Of a stretch of 23,294 bases of DNA, positions 13,060-22,020 are shown piece after piece. The notes beneath the pieces were generated by a model. The model was given only the letters and a program-made list of their open reading frames with translations. It had not been told where the DNA came from and did not search any database. Location: NCBI GenBank assembly GCA_050485365.1, contig JBJHBH010000058.1, forward strand, positions 1-23,294, given 5' to 3'. Source of the stretch: JARFUG01 sp050485365 (GTDB lineage Bacteria > Desulfobacterota > Desulfuromonadia > Desulfuromonadales > JACZKF01). A program made the position numbers and the translations under genes. The stretch's first letter is position 1, and each line of letters starts with the position of its first letter.

Positions 13060-16000
13060 TCACTCGCCGGGGAGCCGGCCGTGCCTGCGCTCCATGCGTT
13101 CGCGGATCTTCGCGGCGCGAATGAGGCCGTAGGCGCTGGAGTGCCCCGTCAGGCGCATCATCGCCGCGTCGAGGGTGACGTAGACGGCCGGCACGACGAA
13201 GAGGCTGAAGAAGGTGGCGATGCTCAGCCCCCCCACCACAACGATCCCCAGGGCATTCCGTGTTTCGGCTCCGGCCCCGATGGCGAGCGCCAGCGGCATG
13301 ACGCCGAAGATGGTGGAGATGGCGGTCATCAGGATCGGCCGAAAGCGCAGGCGCGCCGCTTCGAAGGCGGCGTCCATGGCGTTCTTCCCCTGCACCTGCA
13401 GCTGGTTGGCGAACTCGACGATGAGGATGCCGTTTTTGGCCACCAGCCCGATGAGCATGATGAGGCCGAAGCGCGAAAAGAGGTTGTCGGTGATCGGCGC
13501 GCCGATGTAGCGGCTTGCGAAAAGGACCATGAGCCCCGCGGCGATGGCCATCGCCACCCCCGAGAAGATGGTGACGGGGTGGACGAACGACTCGAACTGC
13601 GCCGAGAGGACCAGAAAGGTGAAAAGGAGCGCCAGCAGAAAGAGGAAGAAGGTGGCGCCGACCCCCTCGATGAAGTCGCGCGCCTCGCCGTCCCACGCAT
13701 AGCGCACCCCGCCGGGGAGGAGCCCGGCGGCCGTCTCCTCCAGAAAATCGACGCCGTCGCCGAGGGTGTATCCCGAGGCCATCTGAGCCACCACCGATAC
13801 CGAGCGGAAGCGGTCGTAGTGCGGGTAGTTTTCGGGGATCACCGTCTCGTGCATCTGCACCAGCGAGCTCAGCGGGACGAGCCCCCCGCCGCCGCTGCGC
13901 ACGTAGATGCGCCCCAGGTCCGCCGGCGTCGCCCTCTCGATGTCCTCGACCTGGACGATGACCTCGTACTGGTCGTTCCCCCGCCGGAACTGGGTCACCT
14001 CCCGACCGCCGAAGAGGGTCTCGAGGGTGGTGGCGACGGTGGCGACGGGGATGTTCAGGTCGGCCGCCCGCGCGCGGTCGATAGTCACGTCAAGCTGGGG
14101 CTTGTTGGGGGCCGGCTCGACCCGCGGCTGGTTGAACATGCCGCTTTCGCGCATGGCGGCGACGATGGCGCTGCCCGCCTGCTGCAACTCGCCGAAATCC
14201 GTCCCCTGCAGCACGAACTCGAGGCTCCCCCCGAGCCCGCGCCCAAGGGGACGCACCGGCACCGGGAAGGCCATGCCGCCGGTGATCTCCCGTCCGTAGG
14301 CGCCGAAGAGCTCGCCGATGACCTGCTGCGTCTTGCGCTCACGCTCCTCCCAGGGGACGAGGCCGGTGAACATCAGCCCCTCGTTCCCCACCCCGGGCGA
14401 ACCGAACCCCACCGCCGTGATGCTGAAGTTGCGCTGAACCTCGGGGATGTCGAGGACGATGCGCTCCATCTGCTCGACATAGGAGCGGGTGTACTGGGGG
14501 GTCGAGCCGAGGGGACCCTTGAACAGGGAGATGAAGATCCCGCGGTCCTCCTCGGGGACGAGCTCGCGCTGCAGGAAGGGGTAGAGGCTCATCCCCGCCG
14601 CGGTGAAGATGAGGGCGAAGGCGATCGCTTTGAAGCGGTGTGCCAGAACGACCTTGAGGGCGGCGCTGTAGCGCACGTTGAGCCACTCAAGCGCGTTCTC
14701 CATGGCGAAATAGAGCCGCGAGTGCTTCTTCTCCTTGGGGTTTTTCAAAAAGCGCGAGCAGAGCATCGGCGTCAGAGTGAGCGCAACGAAGCTCGACACC
14801 GAAACGGCGATGGCCAGCGTGATGCCGAACTCGTAGAAGAGCCGCCCCGTCGCGCCGCTCTGGAAAGCGACGGGGAGAAAGACGGCGATCAGCGACAAGG
14901 TGGTGGCGATGATGGCGAAGGCGACTTGGCGGCTCCCCGAATAGGCGGCGGCGATCAGCTCCTCGCCCCCTTCGAGGCGCCGGTAGATGTTCTCGAGCAT
15001 GACGATGGCGTCGTCGATGACGAGCCCCACCGCCAGCACCAGGGCGAGCAGGGTCAGGATGTTGATCGAGAAGCCCAGGGCCTGCATGACGGCGAAGGAG
15101 CCGATGAGCGAGACCGGCACCGCGATCAGCGGGATGAGGGTGGCGCGCAGGTTGCGCAAAAAGGCGAAGACGACGACGATGACTAGGGAGAAGGCGAAGA
15201 AGATGGTGAGGATCACCTCGTTGATGGAGCGCTGGACGAACAGGCTCGCATCGTAGGCGGCGGTGACCTCGACACCCTCGGGGAGCTGGGCGCGGATGTC
15301 GGGGATGCGCTCCTTGACCCGTTCGGCCACATCGAGCAGGTTCGACTGCGACTGGCGCACGATCCCCAGGCCCACCGTGGGGCGGCCGTTGAAGAAGGTG
15401 ACGGTGCGGTAGTCGGCCGACCCGAGCTCGGCGCGCCCCACGTCGGCAAGGCGCACCTGGCGCCCCTCTTCGGCCAGAAGCACGAGGTTGTCGAACTCCT
15501 CGGGCGTCGCCAGATCTCCCTGCACGCGCACCGTGAATTCACGCGTCTGCGATTCGATGCGTCCGCCGGGGATCTCGACGTTCTGCTCGCGCAGGGCGCG
15601 CTCCACGTCGCCGGCGGTGATCTCGTGGGCCGCCAGGCGCTGTGGATCGAGCCAGATACGCATGGCGTGGCGCCGCTCGCCGCCGATGATGACGTTGGCC
15701 ACTCCGGGCAGCGTCTGCAGCATGCGCTTGCCGTAGCGGTCTGCCAGCTCGGTGAGCTCGGTGCGGCTGTGGTGATCGGAGTTGACGGAGATCCACAAAA
15801 ACGGTCGGCTGTCGGCCTCGGTCTTGGCCACCGAGGGCTCCTGCACCTCGGTCGGCAGGCGGCGCTTTGCCCGGCCCACCCGGTCGCGCACGTCGTTGGC
15901 CGCTTCGTCGATGTTGCGCACCAGCTCGAACTCGATGGTGATCTGCGAGACCTGCTCGCGCGAGACCGACTTGAGGACGCGGATGCCGTCGATTGTCGAG

Positions 16001-16212
16001 AGCTGCTCCTCCAGAGGTTCGGTCACCCGCAACTCGACCACCTCGGCCGAGGCGCCGGGGTAGACGGTGGTGACCGAGACGACGGGGGGATCGACATCCG
16101 GATATTCGCGCACCGGCAGCAGATTGAAGGCGAGCAGGCCCACCAGGACGATCAGCAGGCTGATGACAGTGCAGACGATGGGGCGGCGGATCGAAAATTC
16201 GGACAGAACCAT
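13060..16212 (-). CDS. RND (HAE1-type) multidrug efflux pump, inner-membrane subunit
   Basis: A 1050-residue proton-driven exporter of the AcrB/MexF class that takes hydrophobic drugs or metabolites from the periplasm and membrane. It has the standard N-terminal helix (FSIRRPIVCTVISLLIVLVG), two large periplasmic loops, and the proton-relay pair D400/D401 in TM4 (AVGLVIDDAIVMLEN). The TM10 Lys is in GLVAKNGILIVEFANQ. Length and twelve-helix layout are normal. The upstream adaptor gene ends nine bases before its ATG, so the two form an operon. No outer-membrane TolC-like gene lies in the window; the pump must borrow one. Substrate cannot be read from sequence, and the acidic pair excludes the heavy-metal CusA type only loosely. 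Confidence 0.95.
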   Translation of the reverse strand: MVLSEFSIRRPIVCTVISLLIVLVGLLAFNLLPVREYPDVDPPVVSVTTVYPGASAEVVELRVTEPLEEQLSTIDGIRVLKSVSREQVSQITIEFELVRNIDEAANDVRDRVGRAKRRLPTEVQEPSVAKTEADSRPFLWISVNSDHHSRTELTELADRYGKRMLQTLPGVANVIIGGERRHAMRIWLDPQRLAAHEITAGDVERALREQNVEIPGGRIESQTREFTVRVQGDLATPEEFDNLVLLAEEGRQVRLADVGRAELGSADYRTVTFFNGRPTVGLGIVRQSQSNLLDVAERVKERIPDIRAQLPEGVEVTAAYDASLFVQRSINEVILTIFFAFSLVIVVVFAFLRNLRATLIPLIAVPVSLIGSFAVMQALGFSINILTLLALVLAVGLVIDDAIVMLENIYRRLEGGEELIAAAYSGSRQVAFAIIATTLSLIAVFLPVAFQSGATGRLFYEFGITLAIAVSVSSFVALTLTPMLCSRFLKNPKEKKHSRLYFAMENALEWLNVRYSAALKVVLAHRFKAIAFALIFTAAGMSLYPFLQRELVPEEDRGIFISLFKGPLGSTPQYTRSYVEQMERIVLDIPEVQRNFSITAVGFGSPGVGNEGLMFTGLVPWEERERKTQQVIGELFGAYGREITGGMAFPVPVRPLGRGLGGSLEFVLQGTDFGELQQAGSAIVAAMRESGMFNQPRVEPAPNKPQLDVTIDRARAADLNIPVATVATTLETLFGGREVTQFRRGNDQYEVIVQVEDIERATPADLGRIYVRSGGGGLVPLSSLVQMHETVIPENYPHYDRFRSVSVVAQMASGYTLGDGVDFLEETAAGLLPGGVRYAWDGEARDFIEGVGATFFLFLLALLFTFLVLSAQFESFVHPVTIFSGVAMAIAAGLMVLFASRYIGAPITDNLFSRFGLIMLIGLVAKNGILIVEFANQLQVQGKNAMDAAFEAARLRFRPILMTAISTIFGVMPLALAIGAGAETRNALGIVVVGGLSIATFFSLFVVPAVYVTLDAAMMRLTGHSSAYGLIRAAKIRERMERRHGRLPGE

Positions 16213-16221
16213 CTTCTCTTC

Positions 16222-17286
16222 TCAGTTTCCGGCGTCTGCGGGGCGCGGCTGCAGGGGAGCTCCGGGGAACAGGGGGAGGGCGCCGACGCCGGCCGACACG
16301 ATCGTCAGCCCCGCCGAGGGCTCGTCGTTGCGGGGGATGACCTGCACGATGCCGCGCTGGCGAAGCCCGAGCTCCACCGGGATGAAATCGGCCACGGCGC
16401 TCCCCTCGTTGCTGCGCACCGCCACCAGAAAGTGCCCGTCGGCCCGCGACAGGATCGCCCCCTCGGGGACGGTGAGGGCGTCGTCGACGGTGCGCAGGAC
16501 GAGCTCGACGTTGGCGAACATCCCCGGACGCAGCACAGGCGAGGGATCTTCGATGTAGGCCTTCACCTCGGCGGCGCGGCGCTGCCGGTCGAGGTGGGGG
16601 CTGATGAAGAAGACGCTGCCGCTCTGGGGCGTCTCGAGGGTCTGGTCCTGCAGGCGCACCACCGTTCCGAGGGCGACCTGCGGCAGGAAGCGCTCGGGGA
16701 CCATGAACTCGATCTGCAGCCGGCTCAGATCGTCGATGCGGGTCAGGACGGTGTCGGTGGAGACGACGCTGCCCGGCGACACGTTGCGCGCGCCGAGCAC
16801 CCCGGAGAAGGGGGCGCGGATCACGGTCAGATCGAGCCGCACGCTCAGGCGCTCGACCTCGGCCTCGCCCCGCTCGAAATCGGCCTGCAGGCGGTCGAAT
16901 TCGGCGCGCGAGACGATGCGCTCGTCGAGCAGAACCCGTCCGCGCTCAAGCTCCTGCCGCGCCAGGTTCACCCGGGTGCGCGCCTCGTGGAGCTGGGCGC
17001 GCAGCTCGCGGTCGTCGAGGCGAAAGAGGACCTGGCCCCGGCGGACCTCTTCCCCCTCGCGAAAGCGGATCTCCTCGATCCGGCCGCTGATCTCGGATCG
17101 GATTTCGGTGCTTTCGGCCGCGGCCAGAGAGCCGACGAGGTGGATCGTTTCGGACATGGGCCGCACCTGCACCTCGGCCGTTTCCACCGCCCGGGGCGGG
17201 GGCCCGGCCTGCTGGGGGCCGTTATCCCTGTCGCCGCACCCCGCCAGAACAACAAGGGCGCACAGGGGGAGAATGAATCTGCGCAT
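16222..17286 (-). CDS. Periplasmic adaptor (membrane fusion) lipoprotein of the RND pump
   Basis: A 354-residue lipoprotein linking the RND pump to an outer-membrane channel. The signal peptide MRRFILPLCALVVLAGC ends in lipobox LAGC, with the lipidated Cys at residue 17. A split biotinyl-lipoyl domain follows (GRIEEIRFREGEEVRRGQVL ... VIRAPFSGVLGARNVSPGSVV). It encloses a coiled-coil hairpin (RAQLHEARTRVNLARQELER...), with a beta-barrel and membrane-proximal domain after. The frame extends to an ATG at 17334, but the signal peptide and GGAGG Shine-Dalgarno fix the start at 17286. The residue after the lipidated Cys is Gly, followed by Asp. It is first gene of the operon, divergent from the MBL/NQR operon over a 225-base intergenic region. 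Confidence 0.94.
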   Translation of the reverse strand: MRRFILPLCALVVLAGCGDRDNGPQQAGPPPRAVETAEVQVRPMSETIHLVGSLAAAESTEIRSEISGRIEEIRFREGEEVRRGQVLFRLDDRELRAQLHEARTRVNLARQELERGRVLLDERIVSRAEFDRLQADFERGEAEVERLSVRLDLTVIRAPFSGVLGARNVSPGSVVSTDTVLTRIDDLSRLQIEFMVPERFLPQVALGTVVRLQDQTLETPQSGSVFFISPHLDRQRRAAEVKAYIEDPSPVLRPGMFANVELVLRTVDDALTVPEGAILSRADGHFLVAVRSNEGSAVADFIPVELGLRQRGIVQVIPRNDEPSAGLTIVSAGVGALPLFPGAPLQPRPADAGN

Positions 17287-17433
17287 TTCGCCTCCGTGAT
17301 CGAATAGACAACCCACCAAATTTATCAGATTCATCCGACGGGGCCAAGGCTTCCTTGTTTTTTCCTTTATTGCGCCCCCGTCTGCCGACGGCGATGCGCC
17401 CGGGCTGGGGGAGGGGGAAATGAAAAGGAGCGG

Positions 17434-17461
17434 TTGACGCAGATCTCATTGATGCTATTTT
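17434..17461 (+). promoter_or_regulatory. Candidate sigma-70 promoter for the MBL-nqr operon
   Basis: TTGACG (17434-17439) and TATTTT (17456-17461) are separated by 16 bases, giving five of six and four of six consensus matches. Initiation would fall about 45 bases before the ATG at 17512. The rest of 17287-17433 shows no gene and no clear operator. Confidence 0.6.
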
Positions 17462-17511
17462 AATTCAGTCGAAGGCGCCAGGGTGAAAGCGGCAGCCGAA
17501 AGGACAGATCG

Positions 17512-18231
17512 ATGAAGAGTGTTGTGCACGAGGTCGCTCCGGACATCTTCAGGCTCTCCATCTATTTCGCCAAGGCCGACCTGCAGTTCAATCACTTCCT
17601 GGTGTGCGACGACGAACCGCTGCTCTACCACACCGGGCTGCGCACCTTTTTCCCCGTGCTGCGCAAGGCGGTCGCTGAGGTGATCGATCCGGGGCGCCTG
17701 CGCTGGATCGGTTTCAGCCACTTCGAGGCCGACGAGTGCGGCGCCCTCAACGAGTGGCTCGACCTCGCGCCCAAGGCGCTGCCGCTGTGCGGCGAGATCG
17801 GCGCCGCCATCAACGTCAACGACTTCGCGCAGCGGCGGGCGCGCGCCCTGGCCGACGACGAGATCCTGAGTACGGGGCGCTCGCGGCTGCGCTACCTGGA
17901 GACGCCGCATCTGCCCCACGGCTGGGACGCCGGAATGCTCTTCGAGCAGACGCGCGGAGTGCTCTTTTGCTCCGATCTCTTTTTGCACGGCGGCGACGTC
18001 GAGCCGGTCTTCAGCGGCGATCTTCTCGCGCGGACCCGCGAAACGCTCGACCGATTCGAGGGGGGGCCGCTGCACGGCGCCTTCGCGCGCACGTCGCAGG
18101 GCGCATCGGCGCTGCGACGCCTCGCCGAGCTGAACCCGAAGGGGCTGGCGCTGATGCACGGCTCCTATTTTGCCGGAGACTGCCGCACGGCCCTGCTGGA
18201 GCTGGCCGAGCTGCTTCGTCCGGTGTCGTGA
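17512..18231 (+). CDS. Stand-alone flavodiiron-type metallo-beta-lactamase (ODP) protein
   Basis: A 239-residue soluble MBL-fold protein of the oxygen-binding di-iron (ODP/flavodiiron) branch. The iron ligands are all present: H70-x-E72-x-D74, then H136, D155 and H216. H136-x18-D155-x60-H216 reproduces the flavodiiron spacing exactly, and D74 to H136 has 61 intervening residues (62 is usual). The Glu/Asp in HxExD separates it from zinc beta-lactamases. The flavodoxin domain that feeds electrons to flavodiiron enzymes is missing, so either a partner supplies electrons or the protein senses O2 or NO, as related ODP proteins do in chemotaxis. AAAGGA precedes the ATG. It is first gene of the apparent MBL-helical-nqrABCDE operon (46 bases to the next gene). 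Confidence 0.85.
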   Translation: MKSVVHEVAPDIFRLSIYFAKADLQFNHFLVCDDEPLLYHTGLRTFFPVLRKAVAEVIDPGRLRWIGFSHFEADECGALNEWLDLAPKALPLCGEIGAAINVNDFAQRRARALADDEILSTGRSRLRYLETPHLPHGWDAGMLFEQTRGVLFCSDLFLHGGDVEPVFSGDLLARTRETLDRFEGGPLHGAFARTSQGASALRRLAELNPKGLALMHGSYFAGDCRTALLELAELLRPVS

Positions 18232-18277
18232 GCCCTGTCCAAGGGGCATTTCGATCCGTCTCCAGGAGAATACGAAG

Positions 18278-18733
18278 ATGCGATATGAGCAGACCAGGGA
18301 TGTTCTGGATCACGTCGTGGAGTTTCATCGGCAGGCGGGGGCGCTCTTCCGGCAGCTCATGGCGCATGCGAGCAGCGAGCGGGTGCGGATGCTCCTCGAC
18401 TACATGGTGCGTCACGAGGACGCGCTGGTGAGGCGCATCACCGAGTTCCGGGAGGATACCTCCGAGCGCGTCCTGTCGGGGTGGTTCAAGTACACCCACG
18501 ACGAGGATATCTTCAAGGCGCTGCGGCAGATCGATCCGACGGCGGACCTGGAGTTCGACGACGTGCTCGACCTCGCCGTGGAGCTCGACGCCAAGCTGAT
18601 CGAGCTCTACGAAGAGATGAGTGAGCGCAGCCCCTCGGACGAGGTGAAGGAGATCTTCAATTGCCTGCTGTCGCAGGAGACGCGGGAAAAGAACGTGCTG
18701 GTGCGCAGTGCGCTCGGCCTGAAGGACATTTAG
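18278..18733 (+). CDS. All-helical protein, possibly ferritin-like, unknown function
   Basis: A 151-residue protein predicted to be entirely helical, in two similar helical-hairpin halves (about 1-55 and about 90-148). Acidic and His residues sit at heptad-like spacing: DHVVEFHRQ, LLDYMVRHEDAL, LAVELDAKLIELYEEM, LLSQETREKN. The pattern recalls ferritin-like four-helix bundles, though a full ExxH pair is not clear. I do not recognise a named family. ATG 18278 is chosen over upstream starts because AGGAGA (18264-18269) lies eight bases before it. It is sandwiched between the di-iron MBL gene and nqrA, five bases from nqrA, so it is probably part of the same transcript and may serve the same oxygen- or iron-related job. 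Confidence 0.7.
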   Translation: MRYEQTRDVLDHVVEFHRQAGALFRQLMAHASSERVRMLLDYMVRHEDALVRRITEFREDTSERVLSGWFKYTHDEDIFKALRQIDPTADLEFDDVLDLAVELDAKLIELYEEMSERSPSDEVKEIFNCLLSQETREKNVLVRSALGLKDI

Positions 18734-18738
18734 AACCG

Positions 18739-20085
18739 ATGAAGACCATTCGCATTCGCCGCGGCCTCGACATCCCCATCGCGGGCAGGCCCGAGCAGAC
18801 CATCCAGCCGGCCCCCTTCGTGCGGCGCGCGGCTCTTCTGGGCGGCGACTACCCTGGGCTCAAGCCGAGCATGGCCGTCGCCGAGGGGGAGAGGGTGCGC
18901 ACTGGGCAGCTCCTCTTCACCGACCGGCGCTACCCCGAGGTGCGCTTCACCGCACCGGGGAGCGGGCGGGTGAGCGCCATCCACCGCGGAGAGAAGCGGG
19001 TGCTGCTGTCGGTGGAGATCGCCCTGGAGGGGGACGATGCGGAGAGCTTCGCGCGCTACGGCGACGGCGAGCTGGATCGCCTGCCGCGCCGGGAGGTGGT
19101 CGAGAATCTGCTCGCCTCCGGGATGTGGACCGCCCTTCGGCGCCGCCCCTTCGAGAGCGTCCCCGATCCGGCCGAGACCCCTGCCGCCCTCTTCGTCACC
19201 GCCATCGACACCGATCCGCTCGGGTTCGATCCGGCCCCCGTCATCGCCGCGCGCGAGCGCGACTTCGTCAACGGCCTTCGCGTCCTCGGCGCCCTCACCG
19301 ACGGCCCCCTCTTCGTGTGCCAGGCCCCCGGAGCGACCCTCCCGACAGGGGGACGGGCCGAGGCGGTCGCCTTCGCAGGACCGCACCCCGCCGGGCTCGT
19401 CGGCACCCATATCCATTTTCTCCTCCCCCCGCACGAGGAGCGCAGCGTCTGGCACATCGGATGCCAGGACGTCATCGCCGTGGGCCATCTCTTCACCACC
19501 GGCGAGATCCTCACCGAGCGGGTGGCGGCCGTCGCCGGGCCGGGGGTGCGCAACCCGCGTCTGGTACGCACCCGCCTCGGCGCTCATCTCGGCGATCTGC
19601 TGCGCGACGATCTGCGCGAGGGGGAGCAGCGCATCGTCTCGGGGTCGCTCCTCAGCGGCCATGCCGCACACGCCGAGACGGCCTTTCTCGGGCGCTATCA
19701 CCTGCAGGCGTGCGTCCTGCCCGAGGGGGCGCCCCGTGCGGCCCCGCTGGGGTGGCTGCGCCCGGGGCTCGGCGCCTTTTCGGTGCGTCGACTCTTCGCC
19801 GGGGCCTTTGAGCGGCGCCGCGCGCGCCCCTTCGACACGGCCATGGGAGGGGAGCGCCGGGCGATCTACTCCATCGGCACCTACGAGCAGGTCTTCCCCC
19901 TCGATCTCCCCCCCACCTATCTGCTGCGGGCGCTGGCGGCGGGCGACACCGAGGAGGCGCTGGCGCTGGGGTGTCTGGAGCTCGCCGAGGAGGATTTGGC
20001 CCTGTGCAGCTTCGTGTGCCCCGGCAAAAACGATTTCGGTCCGATGCTTCGGGCCGTTCTGGATGAGATCGAGAAGGAGGTCTGA
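18739..20085 (+). CDS. nqrA: Na+-translocating NADH:quinone reductase subunit A
   Basis: A 448-residue peripheral subunit of the NQR complex on the cytoplasmic side, associated with quinone access in known complexes. N-terminal MKTIRIRRGLDIPIAGRP and the GDYPGLKPSMAVAEGERVR block are characteristic, as are the FTAPGSGRVSAIHRGEKR barrel-like segment and C-terminal LAEEDLALCSFVCPGKNDFG, which is shared with RnfC-like proteins. The ATG lies five bases after the preceding stop, and the ribosome site is weak (AAGGA well upstream), suggesting coupling. It overlaps nqrB by one base (TGATG). Length is usual for NqrA. Confidence 0.96.
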   Translation: MKTIRIRRGLDIPIAGRPEQTIQPAPFVRRAALLGGDYPGLKPSMAVAEGERVRTGQLLFTDRRYPEVRFTAPGSGRVSAIHRGEKRVLLSVEIALEGDDAESFARYGDGELDRLPRREVVENLLASGMWTALRRRPFESVPDPAETPAALFVTAIDTDPLGFDPAPVIAARERDFVNGLRVLGALTDGPLFVCQAPGATLPTGGRAEAVAFAGPHPAGLVGTHIHFLLPPHEERSVWHIGCQDVIAVGHLFTTGEILTERVAAVAGPGVRNPRLVRTRLGAHLGDLLRDDLREGEQRIVSGSLLSGHAAHAETAFLGRYHLQACVLPEGAPRAAPLGWLRPGLGAFSVRRLFAGAFERRRARPFDTAMGGERRAIYSIGTYEQVFPLDLPPTYLLRALAAGDTEEALALGCLELAEEDLALCSFVCPGKNDFGPMLRAVLDEIEKEV

Positions 20086-21251
20086 TGGCCGCACCGACAC
20101 GGGACCGGCTTGCACCGATAAAGCGCGCCCTCGGCGGCTACTGGCGACCCGCGCCGGGGGTCAGCACCGGCGCGCCGCACCTGCACGACGCGATGAGCCT
20201 GAAGCGCATTTTGCTCGTCGTGATCGCGGCGCTGGTGCCGTGCGTCATCTTCGGGATGTGGAACACCGGCTACCAGACCAACCTGGCCATGCACGACGCG
20301 GGGCTCGACGAGCTCTTCAGCTGGCGCGGCGAGCTCTTTTTGTCCTTGGGCGGGGTGCACGATCCGGCGAGCACGGCGGCGAATCTTTTGCTGGGGGCGA
20401 TCCATTTCGTCCCGCTGCTGCTGGTCATCGCGTTTTTTGCCTTTTTCTGGGAGGCCCTCTTCGCCGTGGTGCGGGGGCTTCCGATGAATGAGGGGTGGGG
20501 GGTGACGGCCCTGCTGCTGGCGCTGATCCTCCCCCCCGCCCTTCCGCTGTGGCAGGCGGCGCTGGGGGCGAGCTTCGGCATCATCATCGCCAAGGAGATC
20601 TTCGGCGGCACGGGGCGAAACTTCATGAACCCGGCGCTGGCCGCCTACGCCTTTCTCTTTTTCGCCTATCCGGGGGGATTCACCGCCGGGGACTCCTATG
20701 TGCCGGCCGACGGCGTGACCACCGCGTCCCCTCTGGCTCTGGCGGCCACGGGGGGGGTGGAGAACGTGCGCGAGTCGTTCACCTGGATGCAGGCCTTCGT
20801 CGGCACGATCCCCGGCGCGCCGGGCGAGACGTCGGCGCTGCTCTGTCTTGTCGGCGCCGCGCTCCTGCTCTTCACCGGCGTCGCCTCGTGGCGCACCATG
20901 ACGGCGGTCCTTCTGGGCGCCCTCGCCCTGTCGAGCCTGCTGTACGCGGTGGGCAGCCAGGTCAATCTCCTCTTCAGCGTCCCCCCGCACTGGCATCTGG
21001 TTCTGGGGAGCCTCGCCTTCGGCCTCGTCTTCATGGCGACCGACCCCGTCTCCTCGGCCCTGACCGACACGGGCAAATGGTGCTACGGCCTTCTGGTGGG
21101 GGCGATGATCGTTCTGGTGCGCTCGCTCAACCCGGCCTTCCCCGAGGGGACGATGCTCGCCATCCTCTTCGGCAACGTGCTGGCGCCGGTGATCGACCGC
21201 TTCGTGCTCAAGGCGCAGATCCGCCGCAGGAGGGTTCGCTATGGCCGCTGA
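20085..21251 (+). CDS. nqrB: Na+-NQR subunit B (membrane, riboflavin/FMN carrier)
   Basis: A 388-residue membrane subunit that carries electrons and forms part of the sodium path. It has about ten hydrophobic segments. The conserved GTGRNFMNPALAAYAF and WHLVLGSLAFGLVFMATDPV blocks fix the identity. The covalent-FMN motif differs: Vibrio NqrB carries a Thr in DGYSGAT, whereas here the aligned segment is DGVTTAS followed by PLAL, putting Ser215 at the acceptor position. ApbE-type flavin transferases attach FMN to Ser or Thr in D-x-x-S/T-x-A-S/T contexts, so the site may still be used. The start is fused to the nqrA stop, and the gene overlaps nqrC by eleven bases. Confidence 0.95.
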   Translation: MAAPTRDRLAPIKRALGGYWRPAPGVSTGAPHLHDAMSLKRILLVVIAALVPCVIFGMWNTGYQTNLAMHDAGLDELFSWRGELFLSLGGVHDPASTAANLLLGAIHFVPLLLVIAFFAFFWEALFAVVRGLPMNEGWGVTALLLALILPPALPLWQAALGASFGIIIAKEIFGGTGRNFMNPALAAYAFLFFAYPGGFTAGDSYVPADGVTTASPLALAATGGVENVRESFTWMQAFVGTIPGAPGETSALLCLVGAALLLFTGVASWRTMTAVLLGALALSSLLYAVGSQVNLLFSVPPHWHLVLGSLAFGLVFMATDPVSSALTDTGKWCYGLLVGAMIVLVRSLNPAFPEGTMLAILFGNVLAPVIDRFVLKAQIRRRRVRYGR

Positions 21252-22020
21252 ATCGACGGGCAGAACCTTCCTCGTGGCGTTTCTCGTCTGCTTCGTCTGT
21301 TCCCTGCTCGTGTCGGGATCGGCCATCGGGCTGCGCGCGATCCAGGAGCGCGAGGTCCTCACGATCCACTACCGCAACGTCCTGTCGGTGACGGGGCTGC
21401 TGGAGCCCGGCGTCGACGTGGTCGAGCTGTGGCACGCGGTGGTCGACCCGAGGCTGGTCGACCTCGACACCGGCGCGTACACCGACGCCTTCGACCCGGC
21501 GACTTTCGATCCGCGACGGGCCGCCGCCGATCCGGCTCTGGCGCGCCCCATCCCCTCGGACGTCGATCGGGCCGGAATCCGCACCCGCGCCCGCGTCGCA
21601 CCGGTCTACTTCATCCGCGACGCGGGGGAGGTGATCCAGGTGGTGCTGCCGGTGCACGGCCGGGGGCTGTGGTCGACCCTCTACGGCTACATCTCCCTCG
21701 AATCGGATCTGGTCACCATCGCCGGCTTCGGCTTCTACGAGCACGCCGAAACGCCGGGGCTCGGCGGCGAGATCGACAACCGGGCCTGGCTCGCCCAGTG
21801 GCCGGGCAAGGAGGCCTTCGACCCCGAGGGGCAGCCGCGCATCGAGGTGATCCGAGGCCGGGTCGACGCGGCGAGCCCGCAGGCCCGCTTCCAGGTCGAC
21901 GGCATCTCGGGGGCGACGGTGACCGCGCGGGGGGTGACCAATCTGCTGCACTACTGGCTCGGCGAGGACGCCTTCGGACCGTTCCTCGCCCGGCTGCGTA
22001 CGGAGGGCTTCAATGACTGA
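21241..22020 (+). CDS. nqrC: Na+-NQR subunit C (periplasmic covalent-FMN subunit)
   Basis: A 259-residue subunit with one N-terminal membrane helix (about residues 9-31) and a periplasmic FMN-binding domain. The flavinylation motif DGISGATVT is intact, placing the covalent FMN on Thr226. The ETPGLGGEIDN block is the family's other hallmark. It takes part in electron flow NqrF to NqrB to NqrC to NqrB in the known complex. Its start overlaps nqrB by eleven bases, with GGAGG just upstream inside nqrB (within CCGCAGGAGGGTT). Length matches the family. Confidence 0.95.
   Translation: MAAESTGRTFLVAFLVCFVCSLLVSGSAIGLRAIQEREVLTIHYRNVLSVTGLLEPGVDVVELWHAVVDPRLVDLDTGAYTDAFDPATFDPRRAAADPALARPIPSDVDRAGIRTRARVAPVYFIRDAGEVIQVVLPVHGRGLWSTLYGYISLESDLVTIAGFGFYEHAETPGLGGEIDNRAWLAQWPGKEAFDPEGQPRIEVIRGRVDAASPQARFQVDGISGATVTARGVTNLLHYWLGEDAFGPFLARLRTEGFND

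Noticed and set aside
13081..15186. 701-codon plus-strand open frame antisense to the RND pump
   Set aside because: Asp/Glu/Arg/His-rich shadow translation with no domain; the RND pump on the minus strand is certain.
17287..17334. Upstream start of the adaptor lipoprotein
   Set aside because: It would bury the lipoprotein signal peptide behind 16 extra residues; the ATG at 17286 has GGAGG and gives a standard LAGC lipobox.
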